Of a stretch of DNA of 64,000 nt, positions 18,607 to 28,746 are shown in pieces. The notes under the pieces were generated by a model, which was not told the DNA's origin, made no database searches, and saw nothing but the letters and a program-made list of their open reading frames with translations. Origin of the DNA: Pseudomonas sp. H3(2019). GTDB taxonomy: Bacteria > Pseudomonadota > Gammaproteobacteria > Pseudomonadales > Pseudomonadaceae. Position numbers and translations under genes: made by a program. The stretch is from NCBI RefSeq assembly GCF_007713465.1, contig NZ_VMSG01000009.1, forward strand, positions 124,001 through 188,000, read 5' to 3'. Every line of letters begins with the position of its first letter. Position 1 is the stretch's first letter.

Positions 18607-19952
18607 TTAAGCGCCTCAGCCAATTTGCCGTGCAGGCCGCCGAAGCCGCCGTTGCTCATGATCACCACGTGGGTGCCCGGTTTGGCCTGGCGCTTCACCT
18701 GCTCGATAATGCCGTCCAGCGAGTCGCAGACCATAGATGGCACGGTGCACAGCGCAGCAACGGCGGGCAAGTCCCAGCCGAGGTTGGCCGGTGCATACCA
18801 GATCACCTGATCGGCATCGACCACGCTTTCCGGCAAACCGTCACGGTGCGCGCCGAGCTTCATCGAGTTGGAACGCGGTTCGATGATCGCGATCAACGGT
18901 GCGTCGCCGATGCGTTTGCGCAGACCGTCAAGGGTGGTCGCAATGGCGGTCGGGTGGTGAGCGAAGTCGTCGTAGATAGTGACGCCGTGAACTTCAGCGA
19001 CTTTTTCCATACGACGCTTGACGCTCTTGAACGCGCTCAACGCGGCGATACCCATCGCCGGAACCACGCCCACATGCCGCGCGGCCGCCAGAGTCGCCAG
19101 GGCATTGGCAACGTTGTGCTGGCCGGTCATGTCCCACTCGACCACGCCTTGGGCGACGCCTTCGAACATCACTTCAAACTTCGAGCCGTCTTCGCTGAGC
19201 AACTTGACCTGCCACTGCCCGCCTGCGCCGGTGGTTTGCACCGGGGTCCAGCAACCCATTTCGATCACGCGCTGCAACGCAGGTTCGGTGGTCGGGTGAA
19301 TCACCAGGCCTTCACTCGGGATGGTCCGCACCAAGTGGTGGAACTGTCGCTCGATGGCCGGCAGATCGGGGAAGATGTCGGCGTGATCGAACTCAAGATT
19401 ATTGAGGATCGCGGTACGCGGACGGTAGTGAACGAATTTCGAACGCTTGTCGAAGAACGCGCTGTCGTATTCATCGGCTTCGATCACGAAGAACGGCGTG
19501 TCACCCAGACGCGCCGATACCGAGAAGTTCTGCGGCACGCCGCCAATCAAAAAGCCCGGGCTCATGCCCGCGTGTTCCAGCACCCAGGCGAGCATGCTGC
19601 TGGTAGTGGTTTTACCGTGAGTGCCGGCAACCGCCAGCACCCAGCGGCCTTGCAGCACATGGTCGGCCAGCCATTGCGGACCGGAGACGTACGGCAGGCC
19701 TTTGTTCAGTACGTATTCGACCGCCGGGTTGCCGCGCGACATCGCATTGCCGATCACCACCAGATCCGGGGCCGGATCGAGTTGGGAAGGATCATAGCCT
19801 TGCGTCAGCTCGATGCCCTGCGCCTGCAACTGCGTACTCATCGGCGGGTAGACGTTGGCATCGGAGCCCGTCACATGATGGCCCAGCTCTTTGGCCAGAA
19901 CCGCCATCGAGCCCATGAAAGTGCCGCAAATACCCAGAATATGAATGTGCAT
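18603..19952 (-). CDS. mpl: Murein tripeptide ligase Mpl
   Basis: Joins recycled L-Ala-gamma-D-Glu-meso-DAP to UDP-MurNAc, saving wall peptides. The protein has 449 residues from the ATG at 19952 ([14 protein letters not shown]), which has GAGGT seven bases upstream. The in-frame codon at 19970 is less likely. Mur-ligase features are the N-terminal [12 protein letters not shown] loop, [12 protein letters not shown] for ATP, and [10 protein letters not shown] in the C-terminal domain. It fits with the cell-wall genes at the left end of the window. Confidence 0.95.
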   Translation of the reverse strand: MHIHILGICGTFMGSMAVLAKELGHHVTGSDANVYPPMSTQLQAQGIELTQGYDPSQLDPAPDLVVIGNAMSRGNPAVEYVLNKGLPYVSGPQWLADHVLQGRWVLAVAGTHGKTTTSSMLAWVLEHAGMSPGFLIGGVPQNFSVSARLGDTPFFVIEADEYDSAFFDKRSKFVHYRPRTAILNNLEFDHADIFPDLPAIERQFHHLVRTIPSEGLVIHPTTEPALQRVIEMGCWTPVQTTGAGGQWQVKLLSEDGSKFEVMFEGVAQGVVEWDMTGQHNVANALATLAAARHVGVVPAMGIAALSAFKSVKRRMEKVAEVHGVTIYDDFAHHPTAIATTLDGLRKRIGDAPLIAIIEPRSNSMKLGAHRDGLPESVVDADQVIWYAPANLGWDLPAVAALCTVPSMVCDSLDGIIEQVKRQAKPGTHVVIMSNGGFGGLHGKLAEALK

Positions 19953-20033
19953 AGTCAACCTCGTAAACATCGAGGCAGGTTAGCGTAGAGGGCCGAAAAT
20001 CGCACTCTTTAGGTGATGGGCTGGCTTTGCTCT

Positions 20034-20062
20034 CTCGTTCCCACGCTCCGCGTGGGAACGAG
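20034..20062. repeat. Short palindrome, 'GTTCCCACGC' family
   Basis: CTCGTTCCCACGC and GCGTGGGAACGAG form a 13-bp stem with a 3-base loop between the convergent ends of mpl's upstream region and the sigma-54 activator gene. The same core recurs at 59.8-59.9 kb and at 62.5 kb. Confidence 0.85.
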
Positions 20063-20079
20063 CATAGTCGCGACGTGGT

Positions 20080-21996
20080 TTAACGGGCGATGCCGTGTTT
20101 GCGCAGTTTTCTATAGAGGGTGTTGCGGCTGACACCCAGTTGTTCAGCGGTATGGGTCATGTGCCAACGCTGCTGCTCCAGGGCATTGAGCAACGCCAGG
20201 CGTTCGGCATCGTCCAGCGGATATTCGGACACCTCGTCCGCCTGCGCTAACACTGGAGCCGGTCGGACCTGCCGAATCATCACCGGCAAATCCTCAACCC
20301 CGATCCGTCCGTCATCGCACAATGCCGCCAGGGTCCGCAGCACATTGCGCAATTGCCGCACGTTACCCGGCCAGGCGTAGTCGAGCAGCGCCTGTCGCGC
20401 CGCAGCGTCAATCAGCACCGCCTCCCCACCCGACTCTTCAGCCAGCAAAAAGTCCAGCAACTGCGACTTGTCGCTGCGTTCGCGCAACGCTGGCAAGGCG
20501 ATTTCCAGGCCATTGAGGCGGTAATACAAGTCTTCGCGGAAACTGCCGTCCTGTACCCGCTCGAGCAAATTCCGGTGAGTGGCACTGATGATCCGCACAT
20601 TGACCGGCAGCGGCTCACCACCGATGGGCACCACCTGCCGATCTTCCAGCACCCTTAATAGTCGGGTTTGCAGCGCCAGCGGCATGTCACCGATCTCGTC
20701 GAGAAACAACGTGCCGCCATCGGCCTGCTGCAACTTGCCGCGCATGCCCTCTTTGCGGGCGCCAGTGAAACTGCCGCCGCGATAGCCGAACAGTTCGCTC
20801 TCGATCAGGCTTTCCGGGATCGCCGCACAGTTGAGCGCGACGAAGGCTTTGTCGGCGCGCTGACTGGCCTGGTGCACGGCCTTGGCGAAGGCCTCCTTAC
20901 CTGAGCCGGTTTCACCGTTGATCAGCAGCGGCACATCACGCTCGAAGACTCGCAAGGCTTTACGAAAATCAGCCTGCAGCCCTTCATCCCCCAGGCAAAT
21001 GCCCGAAAGTGCCGGGCGCTCGGCAATGACCGGCTGTTGCAGCACCGGGGTCGGAATGCTGCGCGGCTGGCCGCGCAGCAGCGCAAACAGCACCCGCCCG
21101 TCGCGGGTGCGTAATGGCCAACTGGCGCTAGCATTAACGCTCGCACGCCCCAGCAGTTCGTCCAGCGAGCAATCGAAAAACGCCTCGACCGGCTTACCCA
21201 GCAACCCGCCACGAATATGCCCCAGCAGGTTCAACGCGCTCTGATTGACCGCGCTGATCCGCCCTTCGCCGTTAAACGCCAGCAGCCCTTCGCTGAACAG
21301 CCCGACCGACTCGGCCTGCAAGTGAAAGCGCAGCAGCCATTGATTGTCGAAGTAACGCAGGAAGTAGCAGCTCTCGATCATCTTCGCCGAGAGGTTGACC
21401 AGCGCCATGGTGTGGAACTGACTCTGACGCGAGACATCGTGACGCGCCGACGACACGTCGAGCACCGCCAGCAGTTCGCCGTGCGGGTCGAACACCGGGC
21501 TCGCCGAACAGGTCAGGCCGGTGTGGCGACCGCGAAAGTGTTCATCCTGGTGAATGGTCAGCGACTGCCGCTCCACCAGGCAGGTGCCGATGCCATTGGT
21601 GCCTTCGCAGGCTTCGCTCCAGTCAGCGCCAAGCCACAGACCGGCGCGCTCGAAAATCTTCCGTTCGGCAGGCGCGGTGACACAGTTGAGAATCACCCCG
21701 CGGGCGTCGGTCAACAGCACGGCGTGGCCGGCACCGGAAAGTTGTTGATGCAGGCTGGTCATTTCGCCACCGGCAATCTGCAGGACTTGCTGCAAGCGCT
21801 CGCGACTCTCCAGCACACGACCGTGTTCAAGCACCGTCGGCGCCATGGTCAGGGCCGGGTCGAGGTGATAATCCTCAAGACAACGCAGCCAGGAACGGGC
21901 GATGGACGGATCGCTGCCCGGCCCCTGCAAATGGGATTTGCCTTGGGTCACGGTCAAGACTTGCTGGGCATGGCGACTCAAATGGTTGCTGTGCAT
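20080..21996 (-). CDS. eatR: Sigma-54-dependent activator of ethanolamine/aldehyde catabolism (AcoR/EatR type)
   Basis: A 638-residue enhancer-binding protein. Residues 60-300 carry sensory GAF/PAS-type domains. The AAA+ domain follows, with Walker [11 protein letters not shown], the sigma-54 contact loop [11 protein letters not shown] and Walker [12 protein letters not shown]. The C-terminus is a Fis-type helix-turn-helix ending [19 protein letters not shown]. The contact loop reads GSFTGA rather than GAFTGA, a tolerated variant. It is divergent from the aldehyde dehydrogenase gene. The order regulator-aldDH-eat-eutBC equals P. aeruginosa PA4021-PA4025, where the regulator responds to ethanolamine. 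The symbol is by that analogy. Confidence 0.87.
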   Translation of the reverse strand: MHSNHLSRHAQQVLTVTQGKSHLQGPGSDPSIARSWLRCLEDYHLDPALTMAPTVLEHGRVLESRERLQQVLQIAGGEMTSLHQQLSGAGHAVLLTDARGVILNCVTAPAERKIFERAGLWLGADWSEACEGTNGIGTCLVERQSLTIHQDEHFRGRHTGLTCSASPVFDPHGELLAVLDVSSARHDVSRQSQFHTMALVNLSAKMIESCYFLRYFDNQWLLRFHLQAESVGLFSEGLLAFNGEGRISAVNQSALNLLGHIRGGLLGKPVEAFFDCSLDELLGRASVNASASWPLRTRDGRVLFALLRGQPRSIPTPVLQQPVIAERPALSGICLGDEGLQADFRKALRVFERDVPLLINGETGSGKEAFAKAVHQASQRADKAFVALNCAAIPESLIESELFGYRGGSFTGARKEGMRGKLQQADGGTLFLDEIGDMPLALQTRLLRVLEDRQVVPIGGEPLPVNVRIISATHRNLLERVQDGSFREDLYYRLNGLEIALPALRERSDKSQLLDFLLAEESGGEAVLIDAAARQALLDYAWPGNVRQLRNVLRTLAALCDDGRIGVEDLPVMIRQVRPAPVLAQADEVSEYPLDDAERLALLNALEQQRWHMTHTAEQLGVSRNTLYRKLRKHGIAR

Positions 21997-22093
21997 TTTT
22001 TATTATTCTCCCCTGGGCTCAACTGCCTTGCATGAGGTGACGCCCAGCATCCTCCAGCATCAAGCGCATTGCAATGCTGGCCTGACCACCAGG

Positions 22094-22163
22094 TCACAGG
22101 TTGTGCCACAAGCGGTACAAACTGTCACAAGGCCTGTACCGCATCTGTCACAGGCCCTGTATC
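22094..22163 (+). promoter_or_regulatory. Probable upstream activator sites for the sigma-54 regulator
   Basis: Two near-identical 18-mers, TGTCACAAGGCCTGTACC (22123-22140) and TGTCACAGGCCCTGTATC (22146-22163), lie 23 bp apart. A degenerate third site, TTGTGCCACAAG, is at 22101-22112. They lie about 55-115 bp upstream of the -24/-12 promoter, the normal place for sites bound by a sigma-54 activator. Assignment to the adjacent regulator is inference. Confidence 0.7.
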
Positions 22164-22216
22164 ACCACCCCCTTGAAAAAGCCGTAAGCCCTTGATTTAC
22201 CTGAACTTCAAAGCAC

Positions 22217-22232
22217 TGGCCCGACCTTTGCT
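22217..22232 (+). promoter_or_regulatory. Sigma-54 promoter of the aldehyde dehydrogenase gene
   Basis: TGGCCCGACCTTTGCT matches the -24/-12 consensus TGGCACG-N4-TTGCW except for one base, with the key GG and GC dinucleotides 12 bp apart. The ATG of the dehydrogenase is 66 bp past the site. Confidence 0.85.
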
Positions 22233-22298
22233 CTACGCTTCTCAAGCGCTTACTGCGCGTACTCCCTTATAAGCACAAAAGCCAAGGAGATACTCACC

Positions 22299-23819
22299 AT
22301 GCGTTACGCTCACCCAGGTACTGAAGGCGCTATCGTTTCGTTCAAGAGTCAATACGGCAACTACATCGGCGGCGAATTCGTCGCGCCTGTCAAAGGTCAG
22401 TACTTCACCAATACCTCCCCGGTCAACGGCCAACCGATTGCCGAATTCCCCCGCTCCACGGCCGAAGACATCGAAAAAGCCCTGGACGCTGCCCACGCAG
22501 CCGCCGACGCCTGGGGCAGCACGTCTGCTCAGGCGCGCTCGCTGGTGCTGCTGAAAATCGCTGACCGCATCGAGCAAAACCTCGAAGTCCTGGCGATCAC
22601 CGAAAGCTGGGACAACGGCAAAGCCGTGCGTGAAACCCTCAACGCCGACATCCCGCTGGCCGCTGACCACTTCCGCTACTTCGCCGGTTGCCTGCGCGCC
22701 CAGGAAGGCAGCGCCGCGGAAATCGACGGCAACACCGTGGCTTATCACATTCACGAACCGCTGGGCGTGGTCGGGCAGATCATCCCGTGGAACTTCCCGA
22801 TCCTGATGGCCGCCTGGAAACTTGCCCCGGCACTGGCCGCCGGTAACTGCGTGGTGCTCAAGCCCGCCGAGCAAACCCCGCTGGGTATTACCGTGCTGAT
22901 GGAACTGATCGGCGACCTGCTGCCGCCCGGCGTGCTGAACGTCGTGCAAGGTTTCGGCAAAGAAGCCGGTGAAGCCCTGGCCACCAGCAAACGCATTGCC
23001 AAAATTGCCTTTACCGGCTCGACGCCGGTCGGCTCGCACATCATGAAATGCGCCGCCGAAAACATTATTCCGTCCACCGTGGAACTGGGCGGCAAATCGC
23101 CGAACATCTTCTTCGCCGACATCATGCAAGCCGAACCGACCTTCATCGAGAAAGCTGCCGAAGGCCTGGTGCTGGCGTTCTTCAACCAGGGCGAAGTCTG
23201 CACCTGCCCGTCCCGCGCGCTGGTGCAAGAGTCGATCTACGACGACTTCATGAAAGTGGTGATGAAGAAGGTCCTGCAAATCAAACGTGGCGACCCGCTG
23301 GACACCGACACCATGGTCGGCGCCCAGGCATCCGAGCAGCAATTTGACAAGATCCTCTCCTACCTGGAAATCGCCAAAGGCGAAGGTGCCGAGTTGCTGA
23401 CCGGCGGCAAGGTGGAAAAACTCGAGGGCAACCTGGCGACCGGGTATTACATCCAGCCGACCCTGCTCAAGGGCACCAACAAAATGCGCGTGTTCCAGGA
23501 AGAAATCTTTGGCCCGGTGGTGAGCATCACCACCTTCAAGGACGAAGCCGAAGCCCTGGCGATTGCCAACGACACCGAGTTCGGCCTTGGTGCCGGTCTC
23601 TGGACCCGTGACATCAACCGCGCCTACCGCATGGGCCGGGCGATCAAGGCCGGTCGTGTCTGGACCAACTGCTACCACCTGTACCCAGCCCACGCCGCGT
23701 TCGGTGGTTACAAGAAGTCTGGTGTCGGCCGTGAAACCCACAAAATGATGCTCGACCACTACCAGCAAACCAAAAACCTGCTGGTGAGCTACGACATCAA
23801 TCCGCTGGGCTTCTTCTAA
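22299..23819 (+). CDS. NAD-dependent aldehyde dehydrogenase (ExaC/AcoD type)
   Basis: Oxidises acetaldehyde, the product of ethanolamine ammonia-lyase, to acetate. The 506-residue protein has the ALDH active site Glu262 in VELGGKSPN and Cys301 in [12 protein letters not shown], plus the NAD-binding [14 protein letters not shown] stands ten bases before the ATG. The sequence closely follows the ExaC/AcoD class used for ethanol, acetoin or ethanolamine catabolism. Placement between the activator and the ethanolamine permease favours the last. A -24/-12 promoter stands directly upstream. Confidence 0.93.
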   Translation: MRYAHPGTEGAIVSFKSQYGNYIGGEFVAPVKGQYFTNTSPVNGQPIAEFPRSTAEDIEKALDAAHAAADAWGSTSAQARSLVLLKIADRIEQNLEVLAITESWDNGKAVRETLNADIPLAADHFRYFAGCLRAQEGSAAEIDGNTVAYHIHEPLGVVGQIIPWNFPILMAAWKLAPALAAGNCVVLKPAEQTPLGITVLMELIGDLLPPGVLNVVQGFGKEAGEALATSKRIAKIAFTGSTPVGSHIMKCAAENIIPSTVELGGKSPNIFFADIMQAEPTFIEKAAEGLVLAFFNQGEVCTCPSRALVQESIYDDFMKVVMKKVLQIKRGDPLDTDTMVGAQASEQQFDKILSYLEIAKGEGAELLTGGKVEKLEGNLATGYYIQPTLLKGTNKMRVFQEEIFGPVVSITTFKDEAEALAIANDTEFGLGAGLWTRDINRAYRMGRAIKAGRVWTNCYHLYPAHAAFGGYKKSGVGRETHKMMLDHYQQTKNLLVSYDINPLGFF

Positions 23820-23843
23820 CTCCGCGCGAAATCGCGTAACGGC

Positions 23844-23904
23844 TATCGCGGGCAAGCCTTGCTCCTACAAATCCCCCCCCTGTAGGAGCATGGCTTGCCA
23901 ACGA
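23844..23904. repeat. REP doublet (inverted)
   Basis: TATCGCGGGCAAGCCTTGCT... (23844-23869) faces a slightly decayed inverted copy ending GGCTTGCCAACGATGG (23881-23904). This is the 'GGGCAAGCCTTGCTCCTACA' variant also seen at 50.8 and 53.1 kb. Confidence 0.85.
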
Positions 23905-23944
23905 TGGCGCCTTCATTGACACAACCTACATTGCCCTGCCGCTC

Positions 23945-23960
23945 TGGCACGGGCTTTGCG
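23945..23960 (+). promoter_or_regulatory. Sigma-54 promoter of eat-eutBC
   Basis: TGGCACGGGCTTTGCG (23945-23960) is an exact match to the TGGCACG-N4-TTGC consensus. It lies about 100 bp before the eat ATG. With the promoter at 22217, the locus appears to have two sigma-54 transcripts under the same activator. Confidence 0.9.
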
Positions 23961-24062
23961 TGCCTGCTCGACAGATTAACCGCTGCGTGAACAGCGTCGA
24001 TCCACCCAAACCGCCACACCCGAAAGTCCAACAGATCGAACAATAAAAAACAGAGAGGACTT

Positions 24063-25433
24063 ATGACTTCTTCAACAACGCTCAAACCCACACTCGGCAC
24101 CTTGCACCTTTGGGGCATTGCCGTCGGCCTGGTGATTTCCGGCGAATACTTCGGCTGGAGTTACGGCTGGGGCACCGCAGGCACCCTGGGGTTCCTCGTC
24201 ACCGCGTTGATGGTGGCGACGATGTACACCTGTTTCATCTTCAGTTTCACCGAACTCACCACTGCGATTCCCCACGCTGGCGGGCCCTTTGCCTACAGCC
24301 GACGAGCCTTTGGTGAGAAAGGCGGCTTGATCGCCGGGATCGCCACGCTGATCGAGTTCGTCTTCGCGCCACCGGCCATTGCGATGGCCATCGGCGCCTA
24401 CCTGAACGTGCAATACCCGGATCTTGACCCGAAACTCGCCGCGATCGGCGCCTACTTCGTGTTCATGGGCCTGAACATCCTCGGCGTCAGCATTGCCGCG
24501 ACCTTCGAACTGGTGGTGACCGTTCTGGCGGTAGCCGAACTGCTGGTGTTCATGGGCGTGGTTGCACCGGGCTTCAGCTTCAGCAATTTCGTGCTCAACG
24601 GCTGGTCCGGCGCCAATGAGTTCACGGTCGCCTCGATCCCCGGCATCTTTGCAGCGATCCCCTTTGCCATCTGGTTTTTCCTCGCCATCGAAGGCGCGGC
24701 CATGGCTGCCGAAGAAGCCAAGGACCCGAAACGCACCATTCCACGGGCCTACGTCAGCGGCATCCTGACCCTGGTGTTCCTGGCCATCGGCGTGATGGTC
24801 ATGGCCGGCGGTGTGGGCGACTGGCGTCAACTGGCGAACATCAACGACCCGCTGCCTCAGGCCATGAAAGCCGTGGTCGGCAACAACTCCAGCTGGATGC
24901 ACATGCTGGTGTGGATCGGTTTGTTCGGTCTGGTGGCGAGCTTCCACGGGATCATCCTCGGCTACTCGCGACAGTTCTTCGCCCTCGCTCGCGCCGGCTA
25001 CCTGCCTCGCGGCCTGGCCAAGCTCTCGCGCTTCCAGACCCCGCATCGGGCAATTCTGGCCGGCGGCGTGATCGGCATCGCGGCGATCTACAGCGATGGG
25101 CTGGTCAACCTGCAAGGCATGACCCTGACCGCCGCGATGATCACCATGTCGGTGTTCGGCGCTATCGTGATGTACATCATCAGCATGCTCAGTCTGTTCA
25201 AACTGCGCAAAACCGAGCCGAACCTGGAGCGCACCTTCCGCGCCCCGGGTTATCCGATCGTGCCGGGCATCGCGCTGTTCCTGGCAGTGGTCTGCCTGGT
25301 GGCGATGGCCTGGTTCAACACCCTGATCGGGATGATTTTCCTCGGTTTCATGGTGGCCGGCTTCATCTACTTCCAATTGACCGCCAAACAGCGCTTCGAC
25401 GCCCCGGCGGACGCGATGCTTACCGGCATCTAA
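24063..25433 (+). CDS. eat: Ethanolamine permease Eat (APC superfamily)
   Basis: A 456-residue amino acid/polyamine-type permease with about twelve membrane helices. It begins LKPTLGTLHLWGIAVGLVISGEYFGWS, typical of ethanolamine permeases, and contains PHAGGPFAYSRRAFG and FFLAIEGAAMAAEEAKDPKR. GAGAGGA precedes the ATG. It supplies substrate to EutBC encoded 200 bases downstream. An exact sigma-54 promoter lies 100 bp upstream, so uptake should respond to the same activator as the dehydrogenase. Confidence 0.94.
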   Translation: MTSSTTLKPTLGTLHLWGIAVGLVISGEYFGWSYGWGTAGTLGFLVTALMVATMYTCFIFSFTELTTAIPHAGGPFAYSRRAFGEKGGLIAGIATLIEFVFAPPAIAMAIGAYLNVQYPDLDPKLAAIGAYFVFMGLNILGVSIAATFELVVTVLAVAELLVFMGVVAPGFSFSNFVLNGWSGANEFTVASIPGIFAAIPFAIWFFLAIEGAAMAAEEAKDPKRTIPRAYVSGILTLVFLAIGVMVMAGGVGDWRQLANINDPLPQAMKAVVGNNSSWMHMLVWIGLFGLVASFHGIILGYSRQFFALARAGYLPRGLAKLSRFQTPHRAILAGGVIGIAAIYSDGLVNLQGMTLTAAMITMSVFGAIVMYIISMLSLFKLRKTEPNLERTFRAPGYPIVPGIALFLAVVCLVAMAWFNTLIGMIFLGFMVAGFIYFQLTAKQRFDAPADAMLTGI

Positions 25434-25442
25434 CGTGCACTT

Positions 25443-25465
25443 GCGCCGGGCGAATGGCCCGGCGC
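25443..25465 (+). terminator. GC-rich hairpin after eat
   Basis: GCGCCGGGC (25443-25451) and GCCCGGCGC (25457-25465) make a perfect 9-bp stem with a 5-base loop right after the eat stop. No U tract follows, so it may only reduce, or stabilise, the transcript running into eutBC. Confidence 0.55.
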
Positions 25466-25493
25466 CTGCATTATTGAAGTGCACTGAGACCCA

Positions 25494-25584
25494 GTGTGGG
25501 AGCGAGCTTGCTCGCGAATACGGAGTGTCATTCAGCACATGTGCCGGATGTCAGACCGCTATCGCGAGCAAGCTCGCTCCCACG
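25494..25584. repeat. REP doublet (inverted) between eat and eutB
   Basis: Inverted GTGTGGGAGCGAGCTTGCTC (25494-25518) and ATCGCGAGCAAGCTCGCTCC (25561-25584) flank about 42 bases. With the hairpin at 25443 it forms the whole eat-eutB spacer. Such elements inside operons often adjust mRNA stability. Confidence 0.9.
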
Positions 25585-25634
25585 AGGGATGGTCAGTGTT
25601 ATCAAGACTTGTACACATAAAGAGGACACCGCTC

Positions 25635-27029
25635 ATGGCTGCATTTGCCCATACCGTCGGCGCCCGGACCTACCGTTTCGACAGCCTCAAGGAAGTCATG
25701 GCCAAGGCCAGCCCGGCACGCTCCGGAGACTTTCTGGCCGGCGTCGCCGCCCTGAACGATGGCGAACGGGTCGCCGCGCAAATGACCTTGGCTGACATCC
25801 CGCTCAAGCAGTTCCTGCAAGAAGTACTGATCCCGTACGAATCCGATGAAGTCACCCGGCTGATCATCGACACCCACGATGCTCGCGCCTTTGAGACTGT
25901 CAGCCACCTGACCGTTGGCGGTTTTCGCGACTGGCTGCTCAGCGATGCGGCCGACGAGCAGAGCCTACGCGCGCTGGCCCCTGGCCTGACCCCGGAAATG
26001 GCCGCCGCCGTGTCGAAGATCATGCGCGTGCAAGACCTGGTGCTGGTGGCGCAAAAGATTCGCGTGGTGACTCAGTTTCGCGGCACCATGGGCCTGCGCG
26101 GGCGCCTGTCGACCCGTCTGCAACCCAACCATCCGACTGACGAACCCGCCGGGATCGCCGCGAGCATTCTCGACGGCCTGCTCTACGGCAACGGCGACGC
26201 GATGATCGGCATCAACCCGGCCACCGACAGCATCGCCTCGATCTGCGCGATGCTGGAAATGCTCGACGCGGTCATCCAGCGCTACGAAATCCCGACCCAA
26301 GCCTGCGTGCTGACCCACGTCACCACCTCCATCGAGGCGATCAATCGAGGCGTGCCACTGGATCTGGTGTTCCAGTCGATTGCCGGCACCGAAGCGGCCA
26401 ATGCCAGTTTCGGCATCAGCCTGAGTGTGCTGCAGGAAGGTTATGAAGCAGGCTTGAGCCTCAGTCGCGGTACCCTGGGGCAAAACCTGATGTACTTCGA
26501 AACCGGCCAGGGCAGCGCGCTCTCGGCCAACGCCCATCACGGCATCGACCAGCAAACCTGCGAAACCCGCGCCTACGCCGTGGCACGGCACTTCAAGCCG
26601 TTTCTGGTAAACACCGTGGTCGGCTTCATCGGCCCGGAATACCTCTACAACGGCAAACAGATCATCCGCGCCGGCCTCGAAGATCACTTCTGCGGCAAGT
26701 TGCTCGGGGTGCCGATGGGCTGCGATATCTGTTACACCAACCACGCCGAAGCCGATCAGGACGACATGGACACCCTGCTGACGCTGCTCGGCGTGGCCGG
26801 GATCAACTTCATCATGGGCATCCCCGGCTCCGACGACATCATGCTCAACTACCAGACCACGTCGTTCCACGACGCGCTCTACGCACGCCAGACCCTGGGC
26901 CTGAAACCGGCACCCGAGTTTGAGCGGTGGCTGGCCAATATGGGCATTTTCACCCAAGGTGACGGCAAGGTGCACTTCGGCAACAACCTGCCGCCGGCCT
27001 TCCGCCAGGCCATGGCGCAACTGGGATGA
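25635..27029 (+). CDS. eutB: Ethanolamine ammonia-lyase large subunit EutB
   Basis: The catalytic TIM-barrel subunit of the adenosylcobalamin enzyme that splits ethanolamine into acetaldehyde and ammonia. From the ATG at 25635 ([21 protein letters not shown]) it has 464 residues, the family length. GAGGA lies nine bases upstream. A longer reading from 25494 would translate the REP element and is rejected. Visible family blocks include [37 protein letters not shown] and the C-terminal [20 protein letters not shown]. The start of eutC overlaps its stop (ATGA). Confidence 0.96.
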   Translation: MAAFAHTVGARTYRFDSLKEVMAKASPARSGDFLAGVAALNDGERVAAQMTLADIPLKQFLQEVLIPYESDEVTRLIIDTHDARAFETVSHLTVGGFRDWLLSDAADEQSLRALAPGLTPEMAAAVSKIMRVQDLVLVAQKIRVVTQFRGTMGLRGRLSTRLQPNHPTDEPAGIAASILDGLLYGNGDAMIGINPATDSIASICAMLEMLDAVIQRYEIPTQACVLTHVTTSIEAINRGVPLDLVFQSIAGTEAANASFGISLSVLQEGYEAGLSLSRGTLGQNLMYFETGQGSALSANAHHGIDQQTCETRAYAVARHFKPFLVNTVVGFIGPEYLYNGKQIIRAGLEDHFCGKLLGVPMGCDICYTNHAEADQDDMDTLLTLLGVAGINFIMGIPGSDDIMLNYQTTSFHDALYARQTLGLKPAPEFERWLANMGIFTQGDGKVHFGNNLPPAFRQAMAQLG

Positions 27030-27865
27030 GTAATCTGCTGATGGATAAACCAACCGTCGATCCGCAAAACCCCTGGCTGGGACTGCGCCGCCTGACCCCG
27101 GCACGCATCGCTCTGGGTCGCACCGGCACCAGTATGCCGACCGGCGCGCAACTGGATTTCCAGTACGCCCACGCCGAGGCCCGCGATGCCGTGCACCTGC
27201 CCTTCGATCATGTCGGGCTCAGCCAGCAACTGGCCGAGCGCGGACGCGACAGTCTGCTGCTGCACAGCGCCGCCAACGATCGCCACAGTTATCTGCAACG
27301 GCCAGACCTGGGGCGAAAATTGAGTGATGAGTCCGCACAAACGCTGCGTGAATACGCGTTGGCCAACCCGGGCGGCGTTGATCTGGCGATCGTCGTGGCC
27401 GACGGCTTGTCAGCGCTGGCGGTGCATCGACACACCTTGCCGTTTCTGGCGCGCATGGAAGAACAGACGGAGGCCGAAGGCTGGTCGTTGTCGCCAGTGA
27501 TTCTGGTGGAACAGGGTCGCGTCGCCGTGGCTGACGAAATCGGCGAATTGCTTGGCGCAAAAATGATCGTGATCCTGATCGGCGAACGCCCTGGACTCAG
27601 CTCGCCAGACAGTCTCGGCTTGTATTTCACCTATAATCCAAAGGTCGGCCTGACGGACGCCTATCGCAACTGTATTTCCAATGTCCGCCTTGAAGGTTTG
27701 AGCTATGGCATGGCGGCACACCGTTTGCTGTACTTGATGCGCGAGGCCTGTCGACGGCAGTTGTCGGGGGTTAACCTGAAAGACGAAGCCCAGGTCCAAA
27801 CTATCGGGTCGAGAGATGACGCTGATATGACAGGAAATTTCCTACTGAGTCTGCCGGATGCCTGA
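27026..27865 (+). CDS. eutC: Ethanolamine ammonia-lyase small subunit EutC
   Basis: The B12-binding small subunit that completes the ammonia-lyase with EutB. It has 279 residues and begins [20 protein letters not shown]. Its blocks [34 protein letters not shown] and [19 protein letters not shown] are characteristic. The four-base overlap with eutB implies coupled translation in equal amounts. There are no microcompartment shell genes nearby, as expected for the Pseudomonas pathway, which handles acetaldehyde with the soluble dehydrogenase upstream. Confidence 0.96.
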   Translation: MSNLLMDKPTVDPQNPWLGLRRLTPARIALGRTGTSMPTGAQLDFQYAHAEARDAVHLPFDHVGLSQQLAERGRDSLLLHSAANDRHSYLQRPDLGRKLSDESAQTLREYALANPGGVDLAIVVADGLSALAVHRHTLPFLARMEEQTEAEGWSLSPVILVEQGRVAVADEIGELLGAKMIVILIGERPGLSSPDSLGLYFTYNPKVGLTDAYRNCISNVRLEGLSYGMAAHRLLYLMREACRRQLSGVNLKDEAQVQTIGSRDDADMTGNFLLSLPDA

Positions 27866-27995
27866 CCCGTATTGGAATTGCGTTTTTGCTCCGCTTTCAG
27901 GCAGAGTTCGACGAACGGCTGCCCGAGCAGTGAACCGATTGCCGTCGTATCCACTGGAAACTGCCGCCCTATCTACTTGAAAGTTGAGGCCTAGC

Positions 27996-28457
27996 ATGCG
28001 GATTACTCAAGCAACCCTCGAGCACCTGGACCTTCTGACGCCGTTGTTCGTCAAGTACCGCGAGTTTTATGGCTCGTTGCCTTATCCAGACTCGTCCCGG
28101 GCCTTTCTGGAAAAGCGTCTGCGGCGCAAGGAGTCGGTGATCTATCTGGCCCTGCCCGATGATGACGACAGCAAACTGCTGGGTTTTTGTCAGCTGTACC
28201 CAAGCTTTTCGTCCCTGTCGCTCAAGCGCGTGTGGATCCTCAACGACATCTACGTCGCCGAAGACGCCCGCCGCCAACTGGTTGCCGACAACCTGATGCG
28301 CACCGCAAAGAAAATGGCCAAGGAAACCCAGGCTGTGCGCATGCGCGTGTCGACCAGCAGCGACAACAAAATTGCGCAGAAAACCTACGAATCCATCGGG
28401 TTTCGCGAAGACACCGAGTTCAAGAACTACGTCTTGCCGATCAGCGAAGAACTCTGA
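27996..28457 (+). CDS. GNAT-family N-acetyltransferase
   Basis: A 153-residue GNAT domain from the ATG at 27996 (MRITQATLEHLDLL). An upstream TTG at 27984 is less likely. The core has LGFCQLYPSFSSLSLKRVWILNDIYVAEDARRQ with the acetyl-CoA loop region RRQLVADNLM, then YESIGFREDTEFKNYVL at the end. The substrate is not predictable. It stands alone after eutC, with a REP element downstream. Confidence 0.88.
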   Translation: MRITQATLEHLDLLTPLFVKYREFYGSLPYPDSSRAFLEKRLRRKESVIYLALPDDDDSKLLGFCQLYPSFSSLSLKRVWILNDIYVAEDARRQLVADNLMRTAKKMAKETQAVRMRVSTSSDNKIAQKTYESIGFREDTEFKNYVLPISEEL

Positions 28458-28473
28458 GCCAGAGTCGGACACT

Positions 28474-28560
28474 TTGGGAGAGAGCTTGCTCGCGATTCAG
28501 GCGCCTCGGTGTGTCAGTCATACCGAGCCGATGCTATCGCGAGCAAGCTCGCTCCCACAA
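28474..28560. repeat. REP doublet (inverted)
   Basis: TGGGAGAGAGCTTGCTCGCG (28474-28497, one base changed) faces ATCGCGAGCAAGCTCGCTCC (28536-28558). It is the same family as at 17.6 kb. Confidence 0.88.
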
Positions 28561-28629
28561 AGTTCAGTACCGAACCACCGATCCGACTTGGAAATCCCTC
28601 GCTACAAACTCGACACGCTTTTCACTTTT

Positions 28630-28660
28630 CAGTCCGTATAATCACGAACCTTACGGACTG
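28630..28660 (+). promoter_or_regulatory. -10 element inside a 9-bp inverted repeat, upstream of dedA
   Basis: CAGTCCGTA (28630-28638) and TACGGACTG (28652-28660) form a perfect inverted repeat. The hexamer TATAAT (28637-28642), a perfect -10, overlaps its left arm. No good -35 is visible at 17 bp. The layout suggests an operator over a promoter for the dedA-M90 pair. A terminator is less likely because the run after it on the plus strand is A-rich. Confidence 0.5.
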
Positions 28661-28746
28661 TAAGAAAAACTCCACAGCCCTGTAGCCATTTTTCCAAAAT
28701 ATCCGCACAGGCCTGCTGAGTCGGGTCGTTACCACAGGTGCCCACC

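Noticed and set aside
22242..23855. 537-residue frame on the minus strand opposite the aldehyde dehydrogenase
   Set aside because: It is antisense to a clear enzyme gene and has repetitive composition. It is not a gene.
25494..25634. Longer start for EutB
   Set aside because: It would translate the REP element. The ATG at 25635 has a good ribosome site and fits the family N-terminus.
17585..28560. CRISPR-like spacing of the repeated palindromes
   Set aside because: The repeats are inverted pairs scattered over kilobases with no array and no cas genes. They are REP elements.
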